Origin: Acidovorax sp. NB1
GTDB lineage: Bacteria; Pseudomonadota; Gammaproteobacteria; Burkholderiales; Burkholderiaceae_C
DNA length: 64,000 nt
Direction: 5' to 3'
Assembly (NCBI RefSeq): GCF_005405905.1
Contig: NZ_BJHU01000032.1
Span: forward strand, 1-64,000
In this document: positions 53,569 to 62,871 of the stretch, piece after piece
Layout of the letters: every line of letters starts with the position of its first letter
How positions within the stretch are numbered: the first letter of the stretch is position 1
Made by a program: the position numbers and the translations under genes
Notes under the pieces: generated by a model
Told to the model about the DNA's origin: nothing
The model's input: only the letters and a program-made list of their open reading frames with translations
Database searches by the model: none

Positions 53569-54914
53569 GGCTGCTTGCCCCCCACCACCACGGTCACCAT
53601 GCGGTCGGGCTGCAGCTTTTTGGCCATGGCGGTGCGCACATCGGCCACCGTCAGGGCTTCGACCTTCTTCGTCCACTGGTCCAGGTAGTCGAGCGGCAGA
53701 TCGTTCCAGGCGATGTTGGCCACGTTGCCCAAGAGCTTCTTGTTGCTGTCGATGCGCAGCGCAAAGCCGCCGATGAGGTTGTCCTTGGCGGCACGCAGTT
53801 CGGCCTCGGTGGGGCCTTCGGCCACAAAACGGGCAATCACGTCGCGCGACACCTGCACCGCCTGCGCCGCCTGGTCGGGTCGCGTCTGCAAGCCCACGGT
53901 GAAGGCGCCTGCGTGCAGGCCCGAGGCGAAGTAGCTGTAAACGCTGTACGAAAGCCCGCGCTTTTCACGCACCTCGCTGGTCAGGCGCGAGACAAAACCG
54001 CCGCCGCCCAGGATGTGGTTGCCCACCAGCAGCGGCACAAAGTCCGGGTCGCGGCGCTGAAAGCCGGGCTGGCCGATCAGCACATGGGCCTGGGCCGAAG
54101 TGAAGGGGATGTTCTGCTCGGCCGGGGCCGTGAGCGCAGCGATCTCGCCCACGGGCGGCAGCGGTGCGCAGCCGGTGCTGGCGGGCAGGCGCGACAGCAG
54201 CGTGGCGACCAGCGTCTGCGCCTGGGCACGCGTCACGGCACCCACGATGCTGACCTTGGCGCGGCAGGCTGCGATGTGCTGGCTGTGGAAGGCCTGCATG
54301 TCGGCCACGTTGATGCGCGCCAGGGTCTCTTCGGTGGTGCGCACGCCATAGGGGTGGCTGCCGTACACGGCGGCGCCAAACGCGTGCGCGGCCACGGTGG
54401 AGGGGCGGGTGAGCGACTCCTTGATGCTGGCGCTCCAGCGCGCGCGATCACGCGGCCACACATCGGCGGGCCAGCTGGGCTCGCCGATCTGGCGCGCGGC
54501 CAGGCGGGCGGCCTGGTCGAGCAGAGGCGGGTCGGTGAGCGAACGCAGGGTGTAGTGCAGCGCGTCGTTGTCGGCAGCGGCCTCGAAGTTGGCGCCCAGG
54601 TCGGCCCAGGCCTCGCCCAGGCCGTTTTCGTCCAGCGCGGGGGCGTTGCCCAGCGCCTTCACGCCCTTGCTGGCCATCATGGCCACGGCGCTGGCCAGGC
54701 CCGACTGGCCGGCCGGGTCACGGCGGGTGCCGGCGTCAAAGTCGATCTGCACGTCCACCATGGGGATGACGGGGCTTTCGACCAGGTACACCTTGGCACC
54801 GCTCCCCTCGGTCCAGTGCTGGATGGGCAGCAGTGCCCAGGCAGAATGTGAATAAAAAGCGGCTCCTGCGCCCGCTAGTAAAGCGCGAACAGCTATCTTT
54901 TTAATAGTAATCAT
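53565..54914 (-). CDS. M16 peptidase-like protein lacking the zinc motif
   Basis: A 449-residue secreted protein with a signal peptide (residues 1-27). It has the M16 fold (GGGGFVSRLTSEVREKRGLSYSVYSYF) but the HxxEH zinc site is replaced near residue 73 (GQSGLASAVAMM). Such copies are the non-catalytic partner of an M16 heterodimer, whose active partner is the gene just upstream at 54936. Its ATG is 22 bases after that gene's stop and its end overlaps rsmD. Confidence 0.88.
   Translation of the reverse strand: MITIKKIAVRALLAGAGAAFYSHSAWALLPIQHWTEGSGAKVYLVESPVIPMVDVQIDFDAGTRRDPAGQSGLASAVAMMASKGVKALGNAPALDENGLGEAWADLGANFEAAADNDALHYTLRSLTDPPLLDQAARLAARQIGEPSWPADVWPRDRARWSASIKESLTRPSTVAAHAFGAAVYGSHPYGVRTTEETLARINVADMQAFHSQHIAACRAKVSIVGAVTRAQAQTLVATLLSRLPASTGCAPLPPVGEIAALTAPAEQNIPFTSAQAHVLIGQPGFQRRDPDFVPLLVGNHILGGGGFVSRLTSEVREKRGLSYSVYSYFASGLHAGAFTVGLQTRPDQAAQAVQVSRDVIARFVAEGPTEAELRAAKDNLIGGFALRIDSNKKLLGNVANIAWNDLPLDYLDQWTKKVEALTVADVRTAMAKKLQPDRMVTVVVGGKQP
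54862..54910. repeat. Diverged AGCTAT..AATAGT repeat at the start of the inactive M16 gene
   Basis: GCGCCCGCTAGTAAAGCGCG, AACAGCTAT, CTTTTTAATAGT overlaps the signal-peptide codons and the start codon region of the M16-like gene. It looks like a degraded family member now used as coding sequence. Confidence 0.45.
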
Positions 54915-54935
54915 GGGTGAGTGCGCAAATCGGTT

Positions 54936-56381
54936 TCAGTGGCGGGCCGCACCGGGCGCGGGCTGCGCGCGGGGGCGGGGGGCGTCCAGCGGCTGGGGCA
55001 GCAGCGTGGCCACGGTGAGCTGGTCGTCACCAAAATATTTGGCGGCCACGGCCTGCACCTGGGCGGGCGTCACGGTGCGCAACAGCGCCAGCAGGCGCTC
55101 TTGCGCATCCAGCGGAAAACCCTGCACCCAGTTGCCACCCAACTCCTGCGCCTGGCTCATCACCGAGTCGCGCTCGTACACGGTGGAGGCGATCCATTGC
55201 GTTTTCACGCGGGTCAGCTCGGCCTCGCTCACGCCATCACGGGCCACGCGGGCGACCTCGGCGCGCAGCGCATCTTCGACCTGCTGGGCGGTCTTGCCTG
55301 CGGCGGGAACGCCGCTGAGCATGAACAGGCTGGGGCCGCGCCCCGTCACCATCGCACCGCTGCTGGCACTGTCGGCCACGCGGTCTGCGCCCTGCGTGAG
55401 TGCGCGGTCCAGCCGTGCGCCGTCGTAGCCGTTGAACACGGCCGACAGCACCATGAGCGCCAGCGCATCGCGGTCGTCATCGGTGAGGCTCTCCACCCGG
55501 CGCAGGCTGGGCGCGCGAAAGGCCAGCGCCACATAGGCCTGCTCGGCCGGTGCCTTGACGGCGATGCGGCGCAGGCCCTTCTGCGCGGGCTCCAGGCGCG
55601 GCTTGCGCGCGGGCAGCGCATGGGTGGGCAGGCTGCCGTAGTACTTCTCGGCCAGCGCGCGCACCTGGGCCACGTCCACATCGCCCGCCACCACCACGGC
55701 GGCGTTGGTGGGCGTGTACCACTGGCGGTAGAAGGCACGCACGTCGTCGGGGGTCATCGCGTCCAGGTCGCTCATCCAGCCCACGATGGGGCGGCGGTAG
55801 GGCGCGGCGATGAAGGTGGTGGCAAACAGCTGCTCCGCCAGCATGGCGCGGGGCTGGTCTTCGGTGCGCAGGCGGCGCTCTTCCTTGACGACCTCGATCT
55901 CTTTCTTGAACTCCTCATCGGGCCACTGGTTGTTGGCAAAGCGGTCCGATTCGAGCTTCATCACGTCTTCAAGCCGGTGGGACGGAATCTGCTGGTAGTA
56001 GCCGGTGTAGTCGCGGCTGGTGAAGGCGTTTTCGCGCCCGCCCAGGGCCGCCACACGGCGCGAGAACTCGCCCGGCTGCAGCGTTTTGGTGCCCTTGAAC
56101 AGCATGTGCTCCAGCACATGGGCCACACCGGTCACGCCGTCCACCTCGTCCATGGAGCCCACGCGCACCCAGACCATGTGCACCGCCGTGGGCGCGCGCC
56201 GATCAGGCTGCACGATGAGCTGCATGCCGTTTTTCAGCGTGAACTGCTGCGCGCCAGACGCCGTGGAAGGCGCCGCAGCAGCGGTTGCGGCAGGGGTGGA
56301 AGACACCGGTGGCGTTGCCGCAAAGGCAGCCCCGCACGAAAGGCAGGCCATGAGGCCCAGGAGGTTGAAAGCGCGTTTCAT
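54936..56381 (-). CDS. M16 family zinc peptidase (catalytic partner)
   Basis: A 481-residue secreted peptidase with a signal peptide (cleavage near residue 22). The inverted zinc motif HVLEH and the downstream Glu in EIEVVKEERRLRTEDQPRAM are intact. SRDYTGYYQQIPSHRLEDVMKLESDRF is typical. It probably pairs with the motif-less M16 protein downstream to degrade peptides in the periplasm. ATG 56381 is the natural start; the frame is open beyond it only because of the Pro/Ala-rich ftsY codons on the other strand. Confidence 0.92.
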   Translation of the reverse strand: MKRAFNLLGLMACLSCGAAFAATPPVSSTPAATAAAAPSTASGAQQFTLKNGMQLIVQPDRRAPTAVHMVWVRVGSMDEVDGVTGVAHVLEHMLFKGTKTLQPGEFSRRVAALGGRENAFTSRDYTGYYQQIPSHRLEDVMKLESDRFANNQWPDEEFKKEIEVVKEERRLRTEDQPRAMLAEQLFATTFIAAPYRRPIVGWMSDLDAMTPDDVRAFYRQWYTPTNAAVVVAGDVDVAQVRALAEKYYGSLPTHALPARKPRLEPAQKGLRRIAVKAPAEQAYVALAFRAPSLRRVESLTDDDRDALALMVLSAVFNGYDGARLDRALTQGADRVADSASSGAMVTGRGPSLFMLSGVPAAGKTAQQVEDALRAEVARVARDGVSEAELTRVKTQWIASTVYERDSVMSQAQELGGNWVQGFPLDAQERLLALLRTVTPAQVQAVAAKYFGDDQLTVATLLPQPLDAPRPRAQPAPGAARH

Positions 56382-56409
56382 AGAATGGAGTGATTCTAAG
56401 AACCCTCCA

Positions 56410-57867
56410 ATGTTCAGTTTCTTCAAGAAAAAACCCGCCCCGCCCCCGGCCGATGCCCCCGCCCTCGCCGACGTGCCCGCCCCGGCCTCGCCGGTAGACG
56501 CCCCGGCGCCCGCTGCTCCCACGCCCACGCCTGCAGCGCCCCCGCTGCCCGCCCCCCCCCCTGCCGCCGCCCCGGCCCCCGTGGCCGCACCTGCTCCAAC
56601 GGGTTTTGGCTGGCTACGCAACCCCTTCGCAGCCAAGACCGCTGAGCCCGAGGCCACGCCGCAGCAGGCGCCTGTTGCAGTGCCTGTCGCGGCACCTGTT
56701 GCAGCGCCCGCCCCGGTGCCTGCAGCGGCCCCCGTTGCGGCGCCTGTGGTTCCGCCCGTTGCTGCGGCACCTGTCGCCCCCACAACACCTGTAGTACCCC
56801 CCGCTGCCGCGCCCGTGGCAGCGCCGGTCGCGCCCCCAGGCCCTGTGGCTGCGCCCACCCCCGTTGCGCCCCCGGCACCGGTGGCACCCGCCCCTGCCCC
56901 CGTGCCTCAGCCTGTAGCCCAAGCGACTGCCCCGGCCGCCCCCGCCACCCCGGCCCCCGTGGCGGCCGAGCGCAAGGGCTGGCTGGACCGCCTCAAGGCG
57001 GGGCTGCGCAAGACCGGCAGCAGCATTGCCACCGTGTTCACCGGCACGCAGATCGACGATGCGCTGTATGAAGAGCTGGAAGAGGCCCTGCTGATGGCTG
57101 ACACCGGCGTCAAGGCCACGGCCCACCTGCTGGCCGACCTCAAGCGCCGCGTGAAGGAGGCCAAGGCCACCGACCCCGCCGCTGTCAAGGGCCTGCTGGC
57201 CGACGCGCTGGCCGACCTGCTGCGCCCGCTCGAAAAAAGCCTGGTGATTGGCGAGCACACGCCCACTGTGATCATGGTGGCGGGCGTCAATGGCGCGGGC
57301 AAGACCACGTCGATTGGCAAGCTCACCAAGCACCTGGCGGGCGAAGGCGCCGCCGTGCTGCTGGCCGCAGCCGACACATTCCGCGCCGCTGCGCGCGAGC
57401 AGCTCGGGGTGTGGGCCGACCGCAACACGGTCGAGATCGTGAGCCAGGAAGGCGGCGACCCTGCCGCCGTGAGCTTTGATGCCGTGACCGCTGGCAAGGC
57501 GCGCGGCAAGGACGTGGTGCTGGTGGACACCGCCGGCCGCCTGCCCACGCAGCTGCACCTGATGGAAGAGCTGAAAAAGATCCGCCGCGTGGTGACCAAG
57601 GCCGACGCCACCGCCCCGCACGAGGTGCTGCTGGTGATCGACGGCAACACCGGCCAGAACGCGCTGGCGCAGGTGCGCGCCTTCGACGACGCGCTGCAGC
57701 TCACCGGCCTGATCGTGACCAAGCTCGACGGCACGGCCAAGGGCGGCGTGCTGGCCGCCATTGCGCAGGAGCGCCCCATCCCCGTGTACTTCATCGGCGT
57801 GGGCGAAAAGCTCGAAGACCTGGAAACCTTCAGCGCCCGGGAGTTTGCCCAGGCCTTGTTGGCCTGA
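56410..57867 (+). CDS. ftsY: Signal recognition particle receptor FtsY
   Basis: A 485-residue GTPase that docks the SRP-ribosome complex at the membrane. Residues 1-190 are an unusually long Pro/Ala/Val-rich region instead of the acidic A domain. The NG domain follows: GVNGAGKTTSIGKL (G1), DTFRAAAREQL, DTAGRL (G3) and TKLDGTAKGG (G4). It opens MFSFFKKK, a basic-aromatic membrane-contact start. It is divergent from the M16 gene with 28 bases between, and is followed by a strong terminator. Confidence 0.95.
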   Translation: MFSFFKKKPAPPPADAPALADVPAPASPVDAPAPAAPTPTPAAPPLPAPPPAAAPAPVAAPAPTGFGWLRNPFAAKTAEPEATPQQAPVAVPVAAPVAAPAPVPAAAPVAAPVVPPVAAAPVAPTTPVVPPAAAPVAAPVAPPGPVAAPTPVAPPAPVAPAPAPVPQPVAQATAPAAPATPAPVAAERKGWLDRLKAGLRKTGSSIATVFTGTQIDDALYEELEEALLMADTGVKATAHLLADLKRRVKEAKATDPAAVKGLLADALADLLRPLEKSLVIGEHTPTVIMVAGVNGAGKTTSIGKLTKHLAGEGAAVLLAAADTFRAAAREQLGVWADRNTVEIVSQEGGDPAAVSFDAVTAGKARGKDVVLVDTAGRLPTQLHLMEELKKIRRVVTKADATAPHEVLLVIDGNTGQNALAQVRAFDDALQLTGLIVTKLDGTAKGGVLAAIAQERPIPVYFIGVGEKLEDLETFSAREFAQALLA

Positions 57868-57921
57868 AGCCGCTTTCAACTGCCCCCCGGCAGGTGGCCT
57901 TTCTGGGCCTGGTTTGACATC

Positions 57922-57950
57922 AAATGGCCCCATCTGGGGCCATTTTCACG
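57922..57950 (+). terminator. Rho-independent terminator after ftsY
   Basis: AAATGGCCCC, loop ATCT, GGGGCCATTT, then TCACGTTT. The ten-base stem is perfect. The T-run is short but the stem supplies three T residues. Confidence 0.75.
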
Positions 57951-58009
57951 TTTACGGATCGCAACAATTCCCCCATGATGGGCCTTCCCAAGTAAAAGCA
58001 CGGAGGCCC

Positions 58010-60661
58010 ATGTTCATTGAGCTGGTCAAAGGCGTTGCCTTGCTGTTGGCGCTGTGTTTTCTGCATGGCTTCAACATCCGCCTGTGGCGCCACCGACCGC
58101 TGGTGGGGCAGGCTTTTTCGGGGCTGATCTTTGGCGGCATCTGCGTGGTGGGCATGCTCACCCCGGTGGTGCTCATGCCCGGCGTGATTTTTGATGCGCG
58201 CTCGGTCGTGCTCAGCATGGCGGGGCTGTTTGGCGGGCCGCTGGTGGCCTGCATCGCGGCGGCCATGGCGGCCACGGGGCGCCTGTGGCTGGGCGGCGCG
58301 GGCGCCGAGGTGGGCCTGATGGTGATTGCCCTGTGCACCGTGATGGGCCTGGTCTACCGCGAGGGGCGTGCACGGGGGCGACTGGGTGTGGAGCCCGTTA
58401 CCCTGGCACTGTTCGGGCTGCTGCTGCACACGGCGGTGATTGCGCTGTTTCAGTTGCTGCCTGCCGAGGCCGTGCAGCGCATCAACCAGACGCTGGCCTT
58501 GCCCTATCTGCTGACCTTCACCCCCGCCACCGTGGTGCTGGGCCTGCTGCTGCGCGATGTGGAAGAGCGCATGGCCACCGAACACGCGCTGGCGGGCACG
58601 GCCGCGCGCCTGCACGCCATCGCCCAGGCCATCCCCGACGTGCTGCTGGTGCTGGACGCGCAGGGGCGCTATGTGGAAGTGCTCTCGCCCGACGACACGG
58701 CGCTGGCCGCCAGCGCGCCCGCGCTCATCGGCAAACGCCTGCACGAGGTGCTGCCCGCCGAGCAGGCCGACCGCTTCATGGCCCTGGTCCGCGACACCCT
58801 GCAATCGGGCCAGACCCACACCATCGAGTACGAGATGCAGACGCAGGCGGGGCTGCGCCAGTTCGAGGGGCGCACCCAGCCCCTGGGCGTGAAGGTGGGT
58901 GGCCAGGCCGCCGTGGTGTTCCTGGCCCGCGACATCACCAAACGCAAACAGGCCGAAAGCGCGCTGCGCGAGTCTGAGCTGCGCTTTCGCTCGCTGCTGC
59001 GCAACATCCCATCCATCTCGGTGCAGGGCTACCTGGAAGACGGCACCACCAGTTACTGGAACAAAGCCTCCGAACACCTCTACGGCTACACCGCCGAAGA
59101 GGCGCTGGGCGCCAACCTGCTCGACCTCATCATCCCCCCACCCATGCGCGAGGCCGTGCGCAGCCATGTGGAACACATGTTCAAGACGGGCGAGGTCATC
59201 CCTGCGGGCGAGCTGCAGCTGCAGCGCAAAGACGGCTCGCCCGTGGATGTGTTCTCCAGCCACGCCTACATCCAGGTGCCCGGCCACCCGCCCGAGATGT
59301 TCTGCATCGACATCGACATCTCGGGCCGCAAGGCCGCCGAAGACGAGGCGCGCTACCTGGCGTTCTACGACGCCCTCACCCAGCTGCCCAACCGGCGCCT
59401 GCTGGTGGACCGGCTGCAGCAGGTGCTGGTCAGCGGCGCGCGCTCGGGCCTGACCACGGCCGTGCTGTTTGTGGACCTGGACAACTTCAAGACCCTGAAC
59501 GACACCCGGGGCCATGAGGTGGGCGACCTGCTGCTCAAGGAAGTGGCCCAGCGCCTGCGCGGTTGCGTGCGCGAGCAGGACACCGTGGCCCGCCTGGGCG
59601 GCGACGAGTTTGTGGTGGTGCTGCAGAACCTGAGCAGCGACCCCACCGAGGCCGCCGCCCAGACCCGCACCCTGGGCGAGCTGATCCTGGCCCAGCTGCG
59701 CCAGCCGTATGACCTGGCCGGGCACGAGCACCATTTCTCGGCCAGCATCGGCGCCACCTTGCTGCGCCACCACCGCGACTCGGTGGACGAAGTGCTCAAG
59801 CAGGCCGACATGGCCATGTACCGCGCCAAGGACGCGGGGCGCAACACCCTGCGCTTTTTTGACCCCGACATGCAGCAGGCTGTGAACCGCCGCGCGCTGC
59901 TGGAGACCGAGCTGCACAACGGCCTGCGCCAGGCGCAGTTTCTGCTGCTCTACCAGCCGCAAGTGGACAGCCAGGGCCACATCACCGGCGCCGAGGCCCT
60001 GGTGCGCTGGCGCCACCCGGTGCACGGCATGGTTTCGCCCGCAGAGTTCATCCCGCTGGCCGAAGAATCCGGCCTGATCCTGCCCCTGGGCCACTGGGTC
60101 ATGGAAACCGCCCTGCGCCAGCAGGCCCACTGGCGGCACAACCCACAGTTCGCCCACCTCAGCCTCGCCATCAACGTGAGCGCACGCCAGTTTTTGCAAG
60201 AAGACTTTGTGGCACAGGTGCTTGCACTGCTGCAGAGCACCGGGGCCAGCCCGGCGCAGATCAAGCTGGAGCTGACCGAGAGCCTGCTGCTGGACAACGT
60301 GGACAACGTCATCGCCACCATGCAGGCCCTCAAGGCCCATGGGCTGGGCTTCTCGCTGGACGACTTTGGCACCGGCTATTCGTCGCTCAGCTACCTCAAA
60401 CGCCTGCCGCTCGACCAGATCAAGATCGACCAGGGTTTTGTGCGCGACGTGCTGCTGGACCCCAGCGACGCAGCCATTGCGCGCTCCATCATCGGCCTGG
60501 CAGGCGCCCTGGGCCTGGACGTGATCGCCGAAGGCGTGGAAACCACCGAACACCACCAGTTTCTGCTGTCGCATGGCTGCCGGGCGTTCCAGGGCTATCT
60601 GTTTGGCCGCCCGCTGGCGCTGGAAGACTTCGAGCGCCAGGTGCAGCAGCAGGCCACCTAA
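58010..60661 (+). CDS. Membrane PAS-GGDEF-EAL cyclic-di-GMP protein
   Basis: An 883-residue protein. Residues 1-190 form about six membrane segments with a LytS-type 5TM look (FSGLIFGGICVVGML). PAS domains lie at about 200-315 and 325-445. GGDEF spans 445-610, with an intact RLGGDEF motif and an RxxD inhibitory site five residues ahead (REQD). EAL spans 625-875 with EALVRW and DDFGTGYSSLSYL. Both synthesis and hydrolysis of c-di-GMP look possible. GTG/ATG choice: ATG 58010 follows a CGGAGG site. No operon partner is evident. Confidence 0.93.
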   Translation: MFIELVKGVALLLALCFLHGFNIRLWRHRPLVGQAFSGLIFGGICVVGMLTPVVLMPGVIFDARSVVLSMAGLFGGPLVACIAAAMAATGRLWLGGAGAEVGLMVIALCTVMGLVYREGRARGRLGVEPVTLALFGLLLHTAVIALFQLLPAEAVQRINQTLALPYLLTFTPATVVLGLLLRDVEERMATEHALAGTAARLHAIAQAIPDVLLVLDAQGRYVEVLSPDDTALAASAPALIGKRLHEVLPAEQADRFMALVRDTLQSGQTHTIEYEMQTQAGLRQFEGRTQPLGVKVGGQAAVVFLARDITKRKQAESALRESELRFRSLLRNIPSISVQGYLEDGTTSYWNKASEHLYGYTAEEALGANLLDLIIPPPMREAVRSHVEHMFKTGEVIPAGELQLQRKDGSPVDVFSSHAYIQVPGHPPEMFCIDIDISGRKAAEDEARYLAFYDALTQLPNRRLLVDRLQQVLVSGARSGLTTAVLFVDLDNFKTLNDTRGHEVGDLLLKEVAQRLRGCVREQDTVARLGGDEFVVVLQNLSSDPTEAAAQTRTLGELILAQLRQPYDLAGHEHHFSASIGATLLRHHRDSVDEVLKQADMAMYRAKDAGRNTLRFFDPDMQQAVNRRALLETELHNGLRQAQFLLLYQPQVDSQGHITGAEALVRWRHPVHGMVSPAEFIPLAEESGLILPLGHWVMETALRQQAHWRHNPQFAHLSLAINVSARQFLQEDFVAQVLALLQSTGASPAQIKLELTESLLLDNVDNVIATMQALKAHGLGFSLDDFGTGYSSLSYLKRLPLDQIKIDQGFVRDVLLDPSDAAIARSIIGLAGALGLDVIAEGVETTEHHQFLLSHGCRAFQGYLFGRPLALEDFERQVQQQAT

Positions 60662-60771
60662 CCCCACACATTGGCAGGCAGCCCCGCCCCACGGCCCTGC
60701 CCTTAGCAGGGGCAATCAAGTTCTGCCGCCCGCTGGCCGATATCTCCTTGTGGCAACCGCGGAGGTGTCCC

Positions 60772-61833
60772 ATGAAGATCGAATCATCCGCCCTGCAGAT
60801 GCAGGCCCAGCACGTCGCGACGCGCGTGCACACCCAAAGCAGCCGCTTTGAAGCCTGGGTGGGTGACCGCCGCCCCGCCAACGCCCCCAGCCCCGCCCGA
60901 GCGGTCCCAGCCGTCCAGATCTCCAGCGCCGCGCGCCTGGCCCAGGCTGCACAGTCCACCGAGGCCACCACTGCCCCCCGAGAAACCGACGCCGACGAAG
61001 GCCTGACACCCCAGCTCGCCCTGATGCGCGACCTCATCGCGCTCATGACCGGCGTGCGGGTGCGCGTCTACACCGGCACCGAGGCCCCGACCGAAGCCCC
61101 CACCCCACCCAGGCGCCCAGCGCAAGCCCAGGCCGACTCGGCCCCCGGGCGCCAGCGCGCTGGTTTTGGCCTGGTTTATGAACAGCGCGAAGTCATCGAA
61201 GAAACCGAACGCACCCAGTTCAGCGCCCAGGGCGTGGTGCGCACCGCCGACGGCCGCGAGATCCGCTTCACCTTGCAGCTGGACATGCAGCGCAGCTACC
61301 GCCAGGAATCCTCATTCAGCCTGCGCCTGGGCGACGCCACCGCCATCGACCCGCTGGTGATCAACTTCGACGGCACCGCCGCCCAGCTGCAAGACCAGCG
61401 CTTCGCCTTCGACCTGAACGGCGACGGCGAAACCGAAAACGTGCCACTTCTGGCAGGCAACCGGGGCTATCTGGCGCTGGACACCAACCAGAACGCGCTC
61501 ATCGACAACGGCCTGGAACTCTTCGGCCCCGGCACCGGCAACGGCTTTGCCGAACTGGCACAGCACGACAGCGACGGCAACGGCTGGATCGACGAAGCCG
61601 ACCCGGTCTACCAGCAACTGCGCGTGTGGACCCCCAGCGCCGACGGCACCGGCCGCCTGCAAACCCTGGCCGAACTCGGTGTAGGCGCCGTGCAGACCGC
61701 CACATCGGCCACTACCCCGTTTGCCCTGCGCACCGCCGACAACACCCCTCTGGGCGCCGTGCGCTCCACCAGTGTGTACCTGCGCGAGGACGGAGGGGTG
61801 GGGACGGTGCAGCAGATTGATTTGAGTGTGTGA
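60772..61833 (+). CDS. Calcium-binding-repeat (EF-hand-like) protein
   Basis: A 353-residue protein without signal peptide. Residues 1-110 are low complexity. The C-terminal half has acidic loops like EF-hand or thrombospondin-3 repeats: DLNGDGETENVP, DTNQNALIDNGLELFGP and DSDGNGWIDEADPVYQQL. The same pattern occurs in conserved proteobacterial proteins of unknown function. A GGAGG site precedes ATG 60772. It lies 110 bases after the c-di-GMP gene. Confidence 0.75.
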   Translation: MKIESSALQMQAQHVATRVHTQSSRFEAWVGDRRPANAPSPARAVPAVQISSAARLAQAAQSTEATTAPRETDADEGLTPQLALMRDLIALMTGVRVRVYTGTEAPTEAPTPPRRPAQAQADSAPGRQRAGFGLVYEQREVIEETERTQFSAQGVVRTADGREIRFTLQLDMQRSYRQESSFSLRLGDATAIDPLVINFDGTAAQLQDQRFAFDLNGDGETENVPLLAGNRGYLALDTNQNALIDNGLELFGPGTGNGFAELAQHDSDGNGWIDEADPVYQQLRVWTPSADGTGRLQTLAELGVGAVQTATSATTPFALRTADNTPLGAVRSTSVYLREDGGVGTVQQIDLSV

Positions 61834-61897
61834 AAAACCAAGGGGCTGGCAGGCTCACTCAGATAGCCGGAAGAACTGGGTGATGTCCAACCCGTCT

Positions 61898-62245
61898 TCA
61901 GGCCGACACTGACGCATGGGCCACCTGCGCATCCACCCAGTCGGCATACTCCGCCGAGGCCTGCAACGTCTGCACCACCAACTGCGGTAGCTCATAAGGA
62001 TGGTGCGCCCGCACGAGGGCCAGCAGCGGACGAAGGGCCCGCGGTGCGGTTTTGTACACCAGCCGGAATTCGCGGTCCTCCTGCAGTGCACCCTGCCAAC
62101 GGAAATGGGCTGTGATCGGCTCCACCTGCACACAGGCCGCCAGCCGTGCATCCAGAACCAACTGCGCCAGCAGCCGCACTTGCGCGTCGGTGGCCACGGT
62201 AGTGGTGACAACGGCAATATCGCAAAGAGCGGTCGGCTCGGTCAT
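61898..62245 (-). CDS. cutA: Divalent cation tolerance protein CutA
   Basis: A 115-residue protein of the CutA1 fold, a very stable trimer with PII-like ferredoxin folds. It shows AVVTTTVATDAQVRLLAQLVLDARLAACVQVEPI and YELPQLVVQTLQASAEYADWV. Copper-tolerance links are family knowledge. ATG 62245 is chosen; the frame is open to 62284. Confidence 0.93.
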   Translation of the reverse strand: MTEPTALCDIAVVTTTVATDAQVRLLAQLVLDARLAACVQVEPITAHFRWQGALQEDREFRLVYKTAPRALRPLLALVRAHHPYELPQLVVQTLQASAEYADWVDAQVAHASVSA

Positions 62246-62871
62246 GCGCGTCTCCAGAAAGCATTGGGCGATGCAGTCTGCCACGGCGGAAAGTGCAATG
62301 CCAGAGCCTCAACCAACCACCACCCAAAGCGTGAAAAGACAGTTCCGTTTGTCGCAACAATCGAGAAAACCTGGAGCAACGCTGCGCGGAACCCTGGGTT
62401 TTTTGCTTGCTCACACACCATGCAAACGTCTGAAGCTTGGTGAATTCATCGAAAAAACCCTTTTAAATCAACAGCTTAAAAAACAACTCTGTGTTTGCAC
62501 ACCTGTCACCCGTGTCGATGTGCATTGAGTGTTGTACTGCCGAATTTGAGAAATCAACGACTTGGAGCGACACGGGGTGCATACCCTTGTACTTTTTATT
62601 CCTTCAGTGTTGTACTTTCCCGGGTGTTTCTCACTGAGTCTTGTATTTTTTCCAGCTTGGCCGCTTGGCGCGCCATCAGCTCAGGATCTTTCTACTTAGG
62701 GCCGCATTTAAACGCTTGACGCAAAGAACAGCGTTTTGGCCAAGCGGCGGCTACAGGCTGATAGCAGTCGTCGATGTTCAGCCGTTCACTGACTGCATAT
62801 GTTCATACCGGACACTGGCAACTATCGGGGAACAATTCCATGCCACTGCATCCTCGGCACCTGCGTACAGG
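62246..62871. other. AT-rich gene-poor gap with repeated TTGTACT motif
   Basis: No frame in this 626-base stretch looks coding by composition. Base use is clearly richer in A/T than on both sides, with runs such as TTTTTTGC and AAAAAACAA. A short motif, TTGTACT or TTGTATT preceded by GAGTG or CAGTG, recurs at about 62527, 62588, 62606 and 62637, all in the same orientation. It may be a remnant of acquired DNA or a binding region. Confidence 0.5.

Noticed and set aside
57920..60715. A 931-codon open frame on the minus strand opposite the GGDEF-EAL gene
   Set aside because: It has His/Gln/Ala-rich translation without any domain, and lies wholly opposite a gene with complete domain motifs. It results from G/C third-position bias.
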